64,000 nucleotides of DNA, from NCBI RefSeq assembly GCF_009909195.1, contig NZ_JAAAMU010000023.1:38635-102634 (forward strand), given 5' to 3'. How positions within the stretch are numbered: position 1 is the stretch's first letter; each line of letters starts with the position of its first letter. This DNA is from Paenibacillus sacheonensis (GTDB taxonomy: Bacteria; Bacillota; Bacilli; Paenibacillales; Paenibacillaceae). The translations under genes and the position numbers were made by a program. Positions 37,085 to 46,370 of this stretch are shown here, in pieces. A model generated the notes under the pieces. It was not told the DNA's origin. It ran no database searches and worked only from the letters and a program-made list of their open reading frames with translations.

Positions 37085-38866
37085 TCAGCCGGCCGGTGGT
37101 TCCTCGACGCGAAACGGCAGCCGGACCGTCACCCGCGTTCCTTCTCCGGGGCGGCTCTGAATGGTCGTACCGAAATCCTTGCCGTAGAGGAGCAGAATGC
37201 GGGCATGCACGTTGCGGATTCCGATGCCGGTGAACAGATGGCGGTTGCGGTTCGAATCCGGCAGCTTGTCCTCTTCGCCATCGAGGTCCATGCCGTCGCC
37301 ATTGTCTACGACCTCGCAGCGCAGCGTATCGCCTTCGCGCGAGATGATGACATAGATATAGCCGGCACTTCTCTCCTTGAAGCCGTGAAAGAAGGCATTT
37401 TCCATGAAAGGCTGCAGAATCAGCTTCGGAAGCCGGGCCTCCAGGCAATCCGGCGAGATGAAATAATCGACCGCGATGCCGGTTCCGTAGCGAACCTGGT
37501 TGATGAACGCGTAATGCTTCAGATTGAGGACCTCCTGCTCGACGGAGATCGTCTCCTCGACGTTGCTGATGGAGTTCTGCAGCAGCGATATCAACGCATG
37601 CATCGTCTCCGTCGCTTTCGCATTATCGCCGCGCTGCACGAGGAAATTAACGGATGCGAGCGTATTGTACAGGAAATGCGGATTGATCTGCCGCTGCAGC
37701 GCGGCAAGCTCGGCATTGCGCTGCTCCCGCTGCGTCGCGACGAGCTGCAAGATATAATTGTTCAGCTCGTCGAGCATATAGTTAAAGGCCGTTCCGAGCT
37801 CCCTCGTCTCGTAGCTGCCGGTGATGGCGATGTAATTATGGAAGTTGCGCTTCGTTACGCTCGACATTTGCCTGACAAGCATGCGCAGCGACCGGGTCAG
37901 CCTGCGGGTAATGAGGAACAACGCCAGCAGCGCCGCCGATATGATCGCCGCGCAAATCAAGGTGATCCACGTCACCGGCAGCATCTTATTGATCAGCTTC
38001 TTATCGACGAGATTCACGATGTAGAAGTCGCAGGCAGGCAGGTACTCCGACAGCATGAGCACGTCGGCCGTCTCGTTCTTGATCGAGCTCGACTTCAGCT
38101 GCTTCTTCTCGATCTCCTCCGCGCGCGCGAGCATATCCCCGGAACGCTGCCCGATCAGCCCCTGGCGGTTGCTGGAGATGATCAGCCCCGTCCGGTCCAT
38201 GATGATGACGTCGTTGCCCGTGCTCGTGAAATTCGAATAGAATTGCTGAAAGTCATGCTCCCGAATCATAAAATACAGCTGCCCGTACATCTCCTTCGTG
38301 GAACGGGACAAGAGCGCGCGCGTCGCCACGATAAGCGGATCGCCCGCCGTTCCCTTCTCGTCGCGGAGAAAATGATAGGAGAGTCTCGGCGCTTCGTTCA
38401 CCGTCAACGCGGTAATCGCATTGCTTTGCAGGCTCGCTGCGGAGGAAAGCCAGTAATTGCGGTCGCTGAAATAACTCCGATCTCCCATTCCGAGAACGAC
38501 GGTCCCGACATCGCTAAGATCCAAGCCGTTCAGAATATGCTTCATCTGCTCTTTCATCTTGTAGTAAGCTTGCACGTCGGCCAGCGAGCCGCCGCTCGTC
38601 TCCGTCAGGAAGTTCTTGATCGTCCCGCTCTGCATGACATCATTGGATGCCGTGACGACGGAGTAGTTGAACGTCTCGAAGTTCCGTTTGATTTGTTGGA
38701 TGATTTTGGAATTCGTAATGCTGAACGTGTTCAGGAACAGATTCTGCGATACTTTCACCGTCATCCAGGACGTCGTGGCGGCGACGGCGATGGTGCTTAT
38801 GACCATCACGACGAAGATTTTGCCGAACAAGCTGGACTGCGTTCCTTGCCTCCATGCGAGCTTCAT
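37085..38866 (-). CDS. YesM-like sensor histidine kinase (importer 3 locus)
   Basis: 593 residues: helix at about 15-38, extracellular sensor region to about 285, helix at about 290-315, HAMP, His_kinase domain with INPHFLYNT (phospho-His near 397) and HATPase domain (LILQPFMENAFFHGF, then VDNGDGMDL and GTGIGIRNVHARI-type glycine box). ATG 38866 overlaps the stop of the response-regulator gene (ATGA) and has AAGGGA upstream; the longer open frame would overlap that gene more. Here the order is regulator then kinase, the reverse of the pair at 23-26.5 kb. It presumably senses the sugar carried by importer 3. Confidence 0.92.
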   Translation of the reverse strand: MKLAWRQGTQSSLFGKIFVVMVISTIAVAATTSWMTVKVSQNLFLNTFSITNSKIIQQIKRNFETFNYSVVTASNDVMQSGTIKNFLTETSGGSLADVQAYYKMKEQMKHILNGLDLSDVGTVVLGMGDRSYFSDRNYWLSSAASLQSNAITALTVNEAPRLSYHFLRDEKGTAGDPLIVATRALLSRSTKEMYGQLYFMIREHDFQQFYSNFTSTGNDVIIMDRTGLIISSNRQGLIGQRSGDMLARAEEIEKKQLKSSSIKNETADVLMLSEYLPACDFYIVNLVDKKLINKMLPVTWITLICAAIISAALLALFLITRRLTRSLRMLVRQMSSVTKRNFHNYIAITGSYETRELGTAFNYMLDELNNYILQLVATQREQRNAELAALQRQINPHFLYNTLASVNFLVQRGDNAKATETMHALISLLQNSISNVEETISVEQEVLNLKHYAFINQVRYGTGIAVDYFISPDCLEARLPKLILQPFMENAFFHGFKERSAGYIYVIISREGDTLRCEVVDNGDGMDLDGEEDKLPDSNRNRHLFTGIGIRNVHARILLLYGKDFGTTIQSRPGEGTRVTVRLPFRVEEPPAG

Positions 38867-40545
38867 CTGGCGTCCCTTCCATCCTGCGCGTTCCGCCGAT
38901 ACTGGCTTGGGGAGATTCCTTTCAGCTTGCGGAATACTTTCGTAAAATAGCTGTGATCCGAATAGCCCACCTGGCTGCTGACTTCGGATATCGTCATATC
39001 GCCGTTTCGCAACAGCTCGCACGCTTTCTCGATTCGCACGCGATTGACGTGTTCGCTGAAGCCCTCCTTATTATGGGAGGCGAAATAATTGGATAGATAA
39101 GACGGGTTAAAGTGAAAATGGGCCGCCATGTCGGCGAGGCTCAGCGGCTCGGCATAATGCTCCTGAATATATGTCAGCAGCTTGTGCATCGACTGGCTTC
39201 CGGAAGGCCGGCTGCGATCCGCGACGCAAGCCTCGGCTTCTTCCAAAAACCGCAGCAGAACGCCCTCCGCCTCGTCGACATGCTTCGCCTCATGGATGCT
39301 TCGGAAGTAATCGTATTTTCGTTCATCCAGCTTGGCGGCCGGGTATTCAAACCGCAGCAGCGCGAGGATAATCGCGAAGACCTGATGACCGAGGAAGGAT
39401 TTGCATTCCTGGATGCTCATGCGCGGCGTGGCGGGCAGCGCGGCCAGGAACAGCCGCAGGCGGCCGAACGCATGGGCAAACGACTGCTCGTTCAACTCCC
39501 GGTTGAAGGCCGTCACATCGAAAGGAACCGGCTCGCCGTCGTACCCGGTCTCGCTCTCGGTCTCCATGAACATGCGTCCATGGGGGTGGAAAAACCGGCT
39601 TTCCAGCAGCTTGGGCACTTCGGCATGATAGGCTTTAGTTAATTCGGTTATCTGGCGAAAGGTCGGGCTGAGCGCGGCGAACAGCGGCATGTCATGCGTC
39701 TCGAGCTCCTCCCCCAGCTGTTTGACAAGCGCTATTAACGGAGCTTCATAGGACTCGTCGAAATTGAGCAGCAGCCGGACAAGTCCGTCGTCCTGCGGAA
39801 GTTCGGAAGAGAAGACGACCGGCGCGCCCTTCGGGAGCGAGCGCAGCCTGGATTCGGCCCAGCCGAGCATCTGCGCGGCATGCATGGGCAATGGAGAAGC
39901 CGGCGCTTGCGAGGCGGTCACTGACGTGTCGGGTAATAGCGAACCGGAGATCGGCATGGACGATGCAGGCCCAAGCCGGTCTCGCCGCCCGCTCGTCTCC
40001 TCTCGCTCGAGCGCGAGCAGCGCGTAGGAAGCGTACGGAAACCGTTCCTTGCTGACGGCTTCGTCTTCTTCGTTCAGGGCATAGCCTGCGATCAGCTTAT
40101 CGAGTACGGCTCGAAGCGATCTCTCGCACGCGTTCGAGTTGCCTAAGCCTTGCAACGACGGTATGCCGGCGGCGATTTTCTTCAAAATCGCCAGCAGATG
40201 GCCGGCATCCAGCTTTGGCTTGAGGATATAATCCGCCGCGCCGCTTTGGAACGTCGAACGAACGTATTCGAATTCGCTGAAGCTGCTCAGCACGACGATC
40301 TCGATGTCCGGATAACCCGCCTTAATATGGCGGGACAGCTCTTCGCCGTCCATGACCGGCATGACGATGTCCGTAATGACGATATGCGGCTGCAGCGATT
40401 GGATCAGGGCCAAAGCCTCCTTGCCGTTAGCCGCTTCGCCGACGACCATGAACCCTTCGCTCTCCCAATCGAACAGATGCTTGATGCCCTGCCGGGCTAA
40501 CAGCTCATCGTCGACGATGAGCACCTTGCAATAGGACTGAACCAT
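38863..40545 (-). CDS. YesN-like response regulator with AraC output (importer 3 locus)
   Basis: 560 residues: receiver domain with D12-D13 and phospho-acceptor D59 (VITDIVMPVMDG), a variable middle part, and a C-terminal AraC domain (about 455-555; LSLADMAAHFHFNPSYLSNYFASH, then SEVSSQVGYSDHSYFTKVFRKLKG). First gene of the regulator-kinase pair; start ATG 40545 with AAAGGAAG before it. Expected to activate the importer 3/lacZ genes. Upstream lies 1 kb of non-coding repeat-bearing DNA. Confidence 0.92.
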   Translation of the reverse strand: MVQSYCKVLIVDDELLARQGIKHLFDWESEGFMVVGEAANGKEALALIQSLQPHIVITDIVMPVMDGEELSRHIKAGYPDIEIVVLSSFSEFEYVRSTFQSGAADYILKPKLDAGHLLAILKKIAAGIPSLQGLGNSNACERSLRAVLDKLIAGYALNEEDEAVSKERFPYASYALLALEREETSGRRDRLGPASSMPISGSLLPDTSVTASQAPASPLPMHAAQMLGWAESRLRSLPKGAPVVFSSELPQDDGLVRLLLNFDESYEAPLIALVKQLGEELETHDMPLFAALSPTFRQITELTKAYHAEVPKLLESRFFHPHGRMFMETESETGYDGEPVPFDVTAFNRELNEQSFAHAFGRLRLFLAALPATPRMSIQECKSFLGHQVFAIILALLRFEYPAAKLDERKYDYFRSIHEAKHVDEAEGVLLRFLEEAEACVADRSRPSGSQSMHKLLTYIQEHYAEPLSLADMAAHFHFNPSYLSNYFASHNKEGFSEHVNRVRIEKACELLRNGDMTISEVSSQVGYSDHSYFTKVFRKLKGISPSQYRRNAQDGRDAR

Positions 40546-40666
40546 GATTGCTCTTCCTTTCTCCTGCCTGAATATACCGGTATCCTCTAAATTATCACTT
40601 TTTGCACCTGATGTTAAACCTCGCGCGGCCGAGGGATCCTGTACGGCCCGGCTGCGGACGAAAAGA

Positions 40667-40709
40667 AAGAACCTTCGCTTCCACGTGGAATGTGGGAGCG
40701 AAGGTTCTT
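40667..40709 (-). terminator. Terminator-like hairpin 120 nt upstream of the regulator gene
   Basis: AAGAACCTTCGCT / AGCGAAGGTTCTT arms around a CCAC...GTGG inner stem; on minus it is followed by TCTTTTCG. No gene ends directly before it (the fucosidase stop is 840 nt away). Confidence 0.5.
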
Positions 40710-40722
40710 GGTGCCGGCGTAC

Positions 40723-40965
40723 GAGAGCGTGGCCGGTTGCTGCGCGAGAACGCGGCCGGCTGCTGCGCGAGAGCGCGGCCGGTTGCTGCGACGGAGCGCG
40801 GCCGGTCGCTGCGCGAGAACTTGACCGGTTGCTGCGCGAGAGCGCGGCCGGTTGCTGCGCGAGAGCGTGGCCGGTTGCTGCGCCGGAGCGTGGCCGGTTG
40901 CTGCGCGAGAGTGCGGCCGGTTGCTGCGCCGGGGCACGGCCGGTTGCTGCGCCGAACTATGTCGG
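40723..40965. repeat. 23-bp minisatellite, about ten copies
   Basis: Tandem units of GCGGCCGGTTGCTGCGCGAG plus three variable bases, 23 bp apart, with a few point changes per copy. Long open frames across it in several phases are an artefact: 23 is not a multiple of three, so each frame cycles through GRLLREN, AAGCCARA and RPVAATER-like words. Confidence 0.85.
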
Positions 40966-41184
40966 ATGCGGCTGCCGGTCGCAATCGGCTGGGTTGTGCG
41001 AGTGCCGCTCAAACTGTGCCGATTGGCGGCTGTTTGTTGCGAATTCCGGTTGCGTTCGGCAGCGTGGCAGGCTGTCAATCCGTGCGCCCGCCGAAAGGTC
41101 AACGCCAACCGTTCGGCACGCCTGCAATGGTCCGAAATTAAACCAACGCGATCCAACTCCGTCGTCCCTCGGGCCGCCGAAACG

Positions 41185-41370
41185 CTAACGAACGTGACAA
41201 CGCCTATTTCCTCGAAAATGGCTTGTTTAGAACTCTAACGAGCGTCAGAAGCGCTATTCACGCCGCGAAGAGCAATTAGTGGCGCTCGGGGCGCCAATAG
41301 CATGCGTGAGAATCGTTACGATTTTAAAATGTCCCTTTTGGGACCAAATAGCGATACACAGTTGCGTTAG
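41185..41370. repeat. 186-bp four-module dispersed repeat, copy 2 (subtype B)
   Basis: Modules at 41185-41208 and 41235-41258 (direct, 50 bp apart) and 41296-41319 and 41347-41370 (inverted, 51 bp apart). The stretch between inverted modules (TTACGATTTTAAAATGTCCC) resembles that of copy 1. It lies in the non-coding gap between the regulator pair and the fucosidase gene, after the 23-bp minisatellite. Confidence 0.9.
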
Positions 41371-41546
41371 CACGTGGGTTGACTGAGTTTTGACAAGGTA
41401 GTTTGCTTGCATGAGCCGTCTTCCGCCAAAGTTGCGCACGAGGTACGCCTCTTTGACCGCATGGGCCGTCTTCCCACCAATGCAGTGCACGGGGTGCACC
41501 TCTTTGCCCGCATCAACATACGCCCGAGCCGGCTAACCTGCCCCTG

Positions 41547-42872
41547 TTAACCCTCGACGCTCTTCAGCGTAACCTCGACAACCGTGTCGCGCTCGTCCGG
41601 CAGCGGCCATGAGAAATGCTCCGGCGAAGCGAAGTTGATGAACGCATCGTTCGGATACATCTTGGCGTTCCACGGTCTGGTCGAGCTGACCTCCGAACCG
41701 TCCGCAAGCAATCTCGCGTAACGCACTTTATCCGCCAGGCCGACCAGATTGACCGGGCCCACGCTGTCCTCGAATACATGCGCGAACAGCTTGTTGCCTT
41801 TCTGCGTATAGCGGCCCCATTCCGGCTTGGGGAAATCGGCTTGGCCGCATCCGTAGATGCTGTCGCCGTTTTGCGTCATCCAGTCGCCGACCTGCTCCAG
41901 CACCTCGAGCGTTTTGCGCGGCATTTCGCCCTTGGCGTCAGGCCCGACGTTGAGCAGCAGATTCCCGTTCTTGCTGACGCACTCGACTAATTTGCGAATG
42001 ACGGTCTTCGCCGACTTGTAGGTGCGGTCCGTGGATGCGTAGCCCCAGTTGTTATTCAGCGTCATGCAGGCTTCCCATGGAATCGAATTGCCGGCTGCGT
42101 CCGTCACGCCATTCGGCGGAATGATCTGTTCCGGCGAAGCAAAATCGCCGGCGTACGGGCTTGGGTTGTTCGTGTAGATCGACCCGCCTTCTTCGCCGCT
42201 CGCCTCCAGTCGATTATCGATAATCAAATGCGGCTGAATCGATCGGATCATCTCCATGAGTTCCGTCGCGCGCCAAGCTTCGCCTTTCAAATTTTCATAC
42301 GAGAAGTCGAACCACATGATGTCCAGCTTGCCGTAGTTCGTCAGCAGCTCGCGCACTTGTCCGTGCATGTAGTCGAGATAATGCTCGAAACGAGCCGGAT
42401 CCCGGCGATAATTCTCGTTGGCGCGCATCGGATGAATAAGATCGCCGAATGCCGGATAATCCGGGTGATGCCAGTCCAGCAAGGAGTAGTAGAGGCCTAC
42501 CTTCAACCCTTCCGCGCGGAAAGCGTCTACGAATTCACGAACGAGGTCGCGGCCCGATTGCGTATTCGTCGACTTATAGTCCGTCAGCTTGCTGTCGAAC
42601 AAGCAAAATCCGTCATGATGCTTCGCGGTCAAGACCGCGTATTTCATCCCTGCCGCTTTGGCCGTTCTGGCCCATTCTCTCGCGTCGTAACGATCGGGAT
42701 TAAATTCGTCGAAGTAGACTTGATAGTCTTCGCTGCTGATATGCTCGACGCTCCGGACCCATTCGCCGCGAGCCGGGATCGCGTACAATCCCCAATGGAT
42801 GAACATCCCAAACCGATCCTCCAGAAACCACTTGGTGCGCTCTTTCCTGCATTCGATCTCGTTTCCGCTCAT
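41547..42872 (-). CDS. Alpha-L-fucosidase, GH29
   Basis: 441 residues. GH29 features: FGMFIHWGLYAIPARGEW at residues 21-38, TAKHHDGFCLF at 82-92, YYSLLDWHHPDY at 128-139 and the nucleophile D189 in IMWFDFSYE. A small C-terminal beta domain follows from about 345. No signal peptide, so it acts in the cytoplasm on imported fucosylated fragments. AAGGAG lies 8 nt before ATG 42872. It is a single-gene unit with a strong promoter that carries two TTGTACGTATAAG operators (42930-42987) and a 24-bp tandem duplication in the leader. Confidence 0.93.
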   Translation of the reverse strand: MSGNEIECRKERTKWFLEDRFGMFIHWGLYAIPARGEWVRSVEHISSEDYQVYFDEFNPDRYDAREWARTAKAAGMKYAVLTAKHHDGFCLFDSKLTDYKSTNTQSGRDLVREFVDAFRAEGLKVGLYYSLLDWHHPDYPAFGDLIHPMRANENYRRDPARFEHYLDYMHGQVRELLTNYGKLDIMWFDFSYENLKGEAWRATELMEMIRSIQPHLIIDNRLEASGEEGGSIYTNNPSPYAGDFASPEQIIPPNGVTDAAGNSIPWEACMTLNNNWGYASTDRTYKSAKTVIRKLVECVSKNGNLLLNVGPDAKGEMPRKTLEVLEQVGDWMTQNGDSIYGCGQADFPKPEWGRYTQKGNKLFAHVFEDSVGPVNLVGLADKVRYARLLADGSEVSSTRPWNAKMYPNDAFINFASPEHFSWPLPDERDTVVEVTLKSVEG

Positions 42873-42884
42873 CTTGTCAGCTCC

Positions 42885-42932
42885 TTAGACTCTTCTCAAT
42901 TGCCCATTTTAGACTCTTCTCAATTGCCCATT
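42885..42932. repeat. Perfect 24-bp tandem duplication in the fucosidase leader
   Basis: TTAGACTCTTC-TCAATTGCCCATT occurs twice without change (42885-42908, 42909-42932). The second copy overlaps the -10 box. Each carries TTGCCCATT, a sequence also found in the tetR promoter 220 bp away. Confidence 0.85.
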
Positions 42933-42987
42933 ATAGTATCACTTGTACGTATAAGCAATGTATTTTCTAGACAGTTGTACGTATAAG
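42930..42987 (-). promoter_or_regulatory. Fucosidase promoter with two GntR/AraR-like operators
   Basis: Minus strand: -35 TTGCTT (42953-42958), 17-nt spacer, -10 TATAAT (42930-42935). CTTATACGTACAAG (42942-42955) fills the spacer and a second copy lies at 42974-42987, 32 bp (three helical turns) upstream. The operator resembles those of AraR/GntR-type sugar repressors. No such repressor gene is in the window. Confidence 0.8.
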
Positions 42988-43147
42988 TAGAACGAAGCTT
43001 TGGATCTCCTTATAATCATGTCCGACTTGAGCACTCCCATTTACAGGACCGCGGTCCGCTCCGATGAATGATTCGCGTGGGATTGGGGGAGTTTACCTGG
43101 CGATTAAAGTCAGCCATGTATTCCTTTGGTCACAATATCGTAAAACG

Positions 43148-43183
43148 TTGCCCATTGTGCATCATTGCCCAATGGGCAATAAT
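43148..43183 (+). promoter_or_regulatory. tetR promoter with palindromic operator
   Basis: TTGTGC (43155-43160), 17 nt, AATAAT (43178-43183). The spacer contains the perfect 17-nt palindrome ATTGCCCAATGGGCAAT (43164-43180), with an extra half site TTGCCCATT at 43148-43156. This fits autorepression by the TetR-type product. Confidence 0.7.
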
Positions 43184-43279
43184 ATAAGAGTGAAAGCTTC
43201 AAGTACCGTGCAGTCCATGCAATCCGATTCACAGGTTTTATATGTCATAGAAGAAAAGGTGAACGCAGAAGCGCCGACA

Positions 43280-43894
43280 ATGGACAAACAAAGCTTGCGT
43301 GACAAGAAACGGGAAGCGACCGCGCACGCCCTCGCCGATGCGGCGTTCGAGCTTGCGCAAGAGCGCAGCTTGGACGGCTTCGTCGTCGACGATATCGCGC
43401 AGAGAGCCGGCTATTCCAGACGGACGTTCGCCAATCACTTCTCCTGCAAGGAAGAAGCGGTAGCAACGGCGGCCGTCAGCTTCAAAGGCTCCGAAGAGGT
43501 ACGAATTTGGATCGACGAGCAGCGGGAGAACGTTTCTCCGCTCGATATTTTATACCGGCTCCTGAAGCTCCAGCTGACGGGAGAGCATCTCTTGAAATTG
43601 CGTCAGCTCGTAGAGCTGTCCAAGCAGAGCAAGGCGCTCGAGCCTTACATTCTGAGCGCGTTCCGGCGTTTGCAAATTGCGGCCCAGGAAACGTTGAACG
43701 AATTCTCTCCCGAGCGTTACCCTGCCGGATACACCCATCTTCTCGCCGGCATGATCTACGGCGCCGTCATGCCGGTGCTCGACGGCAGCCTGAACGTGCT
43801 GCTTCCTGGCCAGCGGGCAGCGGACGGCGGCAATGCCGAACCGTTCGATCGCTACCTGGACACCATGTTCGGCTATTTGCGCAACGGCTTCTAG
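43280..43894 (+). CDS. TetR/AcrR-family regulator
   Basis: About 204 residues: N-terminal TetR helix-turn-helix (TAHALADAAFELAQERSLDGF, then VDDIAQRAGYSRRTFANHFSCKEE at about 30-60) and a divergent C-terminal ligand domain. The start is uncertain: ATG 43280 gives the usual family N-terminus but its ribosome-binding site is poor; GTG 43259 or ATG 43217 in the same frame are possible. The gene precedes the MMPL exporter gene by 43 nt on the same strand, so it likely represses its own operon through the palindrome at 43164-43180. Confidence 0.85.
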   Translation: MDKQSLRDKKREATAHALADAAFELAQERSLDGFVVDDIAQRAGYSRRTFANHFSCKEEAVATAAVSFKGSEEVRIWIDEQRENVSPLDILYRLLKLQLTGEHLLKLRQLVELSKQSKALEPYILSAFRRLQIAAQETLNEFSPERYPAGYTHLLAGMIYGAVMPVLDGSLNVLLPGQRAADGGNAEPFDRYLDTMFGYLRNGF

Positions 43895-43937
43895 CCGCAG
43901 CCCGCATTATTTTCATAAACGAAGGAGACTCATCCTC

Positions 43938-46316
43938 ATGTCGACATTCCTGTACAAAATCGGCAAGTCCGCATACGCCAAGCCTTGGTATTTTATCGTC
44001 AGCTGGGTCGTGATTCTTGGGGTCGTCGGGGCGCTGATCGGCGCGAACGGCATTCATACCGGCTCCGAAATGAAAATCGAAGGCACGGAATCGCAGAAGG
44101 TGCTGGATCAGCTGGCCCAAGAGCTGCCGCAGGCTTCGGGGGGACAGGCAAGCGTCGTCTTCGCGGCGCCGAAAGGCGAACGGCTGGACACGCCGGATCG
44201 CCTAGCCGCTATCAGCAAAGCCGTCAATGACGTCTATCACCTCGAATACGTCATCAATCCTGCCGAGCTGGCCGCGGAAGCCGGCGCTTCGGCGGGAGAT
44301 GCCGCTCAAGTCAGCGGCGATGCGGCTTCGCCCAACAACGCGGCTGCGGGAGACACCGGCGACGCGAAGGACGCCCAAGCTTCGCAAGCGGCAGCAGGCG
44401 CAGCCCCTCCCTACGGCCCGATGATGGAGAACGGCGCACCCGTGCCCGGCGTGATGCTCGCGTCCGACGGCAGCGTTGCTTTGTTCCAGTTCCAATTCAC
44501 CGTGCAGCAGATGTCGCTGCCCGAGACGGTGCCGGATGCCGTGATGACGGCCGTAAACAACGTCGAGCAGACCGGCGTTAAGGCGCTGCCGAGCGATTCG
44601 CTGTCGACCAAGCCCGCCATGGGCTCGACGGAAGCCATCGGTCTGGTCGTCGCCGCCGTCGTGCTCTTCATCACGCTCGGCTCCGTCGTCGCGGCGGGAC
44701 TTCCGCTCCTGACCGCGCTCTTGGGCGTCGGCATCAGCGTCGGCGGCGCTTACGCCTTCTCCAAATTCATCCCGATGACCGACATTACGCCGGCACTGGC
44801 CCTCATGGTCGGCCTTGCCGTCGGCATCGACTACTCGCTGTTCATCGTGAACCGGCAGCGCCGGATGATGCTCGATCAAGGGCTGAGCGCGCGCGAAGCC
44901 GTGAGCAGAGCGATCGGGACTGCCGGCAGCGCCGTCTTCTTCGCAGGCTTGACGGTCATCATCGCCCTGTGCGGCATGCTGGTCATCGGCATTCAATTTC
45001 TGTCCGCGATGGCGCTGGTTGCCGCTGCCGCCGTGTTCGTCAACGTGCTGATCGCGCTGACGCTGCTGCCGGCCCTGCTTGGCCTGGTGGGTGAACGCAT
45101 CTGCTCCAAGAAGGCCCGCGCCAAGATCGCTTCGACGACCCATGCAGCACGACGCGGTTTCGCTCACCGATGGGTAACGGGCGTCGTCAAATCCCGTATC
45201 GCGATCGTCATCGGCGTTATCGTCATCCTCGGAGCGGCGGCTACCCCCGTCCTCGAGATGGAGATGGGCATCCCTTCGGGCGAGACGGCCAACCTGGACA
45301 CGCCGTCCAGGCAAAGCTACGACGCGATCTCCGCCGGCTTCGGCGAAGGCTTCAACGCAACGCTGCTTCTGGTCGCCGAGCCTGCCCGCGCGGACGGCAA
45401 GGTCAGTCCGGAGATGCTGGGCGGCATTACCCAAGAGCTTCAAAAGCACGAGAACGTCGCGCTGGTGACCCCGATGGGCGTGAACAAAACCGGCGATATG
45501 GCCATAATCAGCCTCATTCCGAAAACCGGTCCGACCGACCAGGCGACTAAAAACCTCGTACACGATCTTCGCGCAGCCGACTCTGACTTGGCGAAGACGT
45601 ACAACGTCAAGCTCGGCGTGACCGGATTCACCGCGATCAACATCGACATGTCTTCCAAGCTGGCGGACGTATTTCCGCTCTACGTCGTCGTGATCGTCAT
45701 TCTATCGATTATCATTTTGCTGCTCGTATTCCGCTCGATCATCGTGCCGCTCAAGGCCACGGTCGGCTTCCTGCTCAGCGTGCTCGCCACGTTCGGCATC
45801 ACCACCGCCGTGTACCAATGGGGCTGGCTCCATTCGCTCTTCGGCTTCGATACCGGCGGACCGCTGCTCAGCTTCATGCCGATCATGGTAACCGGCATTC
45901 TGTACGGCTTGGCGATGGATTACCAGGTCTTCCTGGTCAGCTCCATGCGCGAGTCTTACGTTCACGGCCATCGCGGCAAGGAAAGCGTCGTTCACGGGTA
46001 CGACCAAGCGAGCCGCGTCGTCGTCGCCGCAGCCGTGATCATGGTATCGGTCTTCGCCGGATTTATCTTCGCGCCGGATGTCATGATCAAGCAAATCGGC
46101 TTCGCGCTCGCCGTCGGCATCCTGATCGACGCGTTCATCGTCCGCATGACGCTGGTTCCGGCCGTCATGGCGCTCTTCGGCGATAAAGCCTGGTGGCTGC
46201 CGAAATGGCTGGATCGCCTGCTGCCGAATCTCGACGTCGAGGGCGACAAGCTCCTGGCGCAGCTGAATGCGCGGGAAGCAAGCGAGATGCCGGCAAAACG
46301 CCGCCGGCAAGCTTAA
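43938..46316 (+). CDS. MMPL/RND-family exporter (YdfJ-like)
   Basis: 792 residues in the duplicated MMPL layout: helix 1 at about 17-37, a large extracellular loop, five to six helices (about 235-400), the second half beginning with a helix near 415, a second loop and a further helix set (about 595-745). Motifs GLAVGIDYSLFIVNRQRR and YGLAMDYQVFLVSSMRE carry the Asp-Tyr proton-relay residues of the family. A 50-residue Ala/Gly/Asp-rich insertion (about 125-175) in the first loop is unusual. It should export lipid-like or drug-like compounds using the proton gradient. Start ATG 43938 follows AAGGAG; co-transcribed with tetR. Confidence 0.92.
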   Translation: MSTFLYKIGKSAYAKPWYFIVSWVVILGVVGALIGANGIHTGSEMKIEGTESQKVLDQLAQELPQASGGQASVVFAAPKGERLDTPDRLAAISKAVNDVYHLEYVINPAELAAEAGASAGDAAQVSGDAASPNNAAAGDTGDAKDAQASQAAAGAAPPYGPMMENGAPVPGVMLASDGSVALFQFQFTVQQMSLPETVPDAVMTAVNNVEQTGVKALPSDSLSTKPAMGSTEAIGLVVAAVVLFITLGSVVAAGLPLLTALLGVGISVGGAYAFSKFIPMTDITPALALMVGLAVGIDYSLFIVNRQRRMMLDQGLSAREAVSRAIGTAGSAVFFAGLTVIIALCGMLVIGIQFLSAMALVAAAAVFVNVLIALTLLPALLGLVGERICSKKARAKIASTTHAARRGFAHRWVTGVVKSRIAIVIGVIVILGAAATPVLEMEMGIPSGETANLDTPSRQSYDAISAGFGEGFNATLLLVAEPARADGKVSPEMLGGITQELQKHENVALVTPMGVNKTGDMAIISLIPKTGPTDQATKNLVHDLRAADSDLAKTYNVKLGVTGFTAINIDMSSKLADVFPLYVVVIVILSIIILLLVFRSIIVPLKATVGFLLSVLATFGITTAVYQWGWLHSLFGFDTGGPLLSFMPIMVTGILYGLAMDYQVFLVSSMRESYVHGHRGKESVVHGYDQASRVVVAAAVIMVSVFAGFIFAPDVMIKQIGFALAVGILIDAFIVRMTLVPAVMALFGDKAWWLPKWLDRLLPNLDVEGDKLLAQLNAREASEMPAKRRRQA

Positions 46317-46370
46317 CGACCAGCCTGCCGCTAATACGAAGCAAGCCTGACTAGAATGCAGACAGAACAA

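Noticed and set aside
36942..37448. 168-residue minus-strand open frame ending in a Lys/Ala/Asn-rich tail
   Set aside because: Mostly out of frame with the kinase gene it overlaps; the unique tail has no ribosome-binding site.
40723..40965. Possible CRISPR array
   Set aside because: Units are contiguous 23-mers without unique spacers, and no cas genes are present.
40614..41156. Open frames of 130-215 residues in several phases
   Set aside because: Produced by the 23-bp minisatellite and flanking DNA; repeated words, no start sites.
44202..45563. 453-residue minus-strand open frame
   Set aside because: Antisense to the MMPL exporter; low-complexity Asp/Arg/His/Gly composition.
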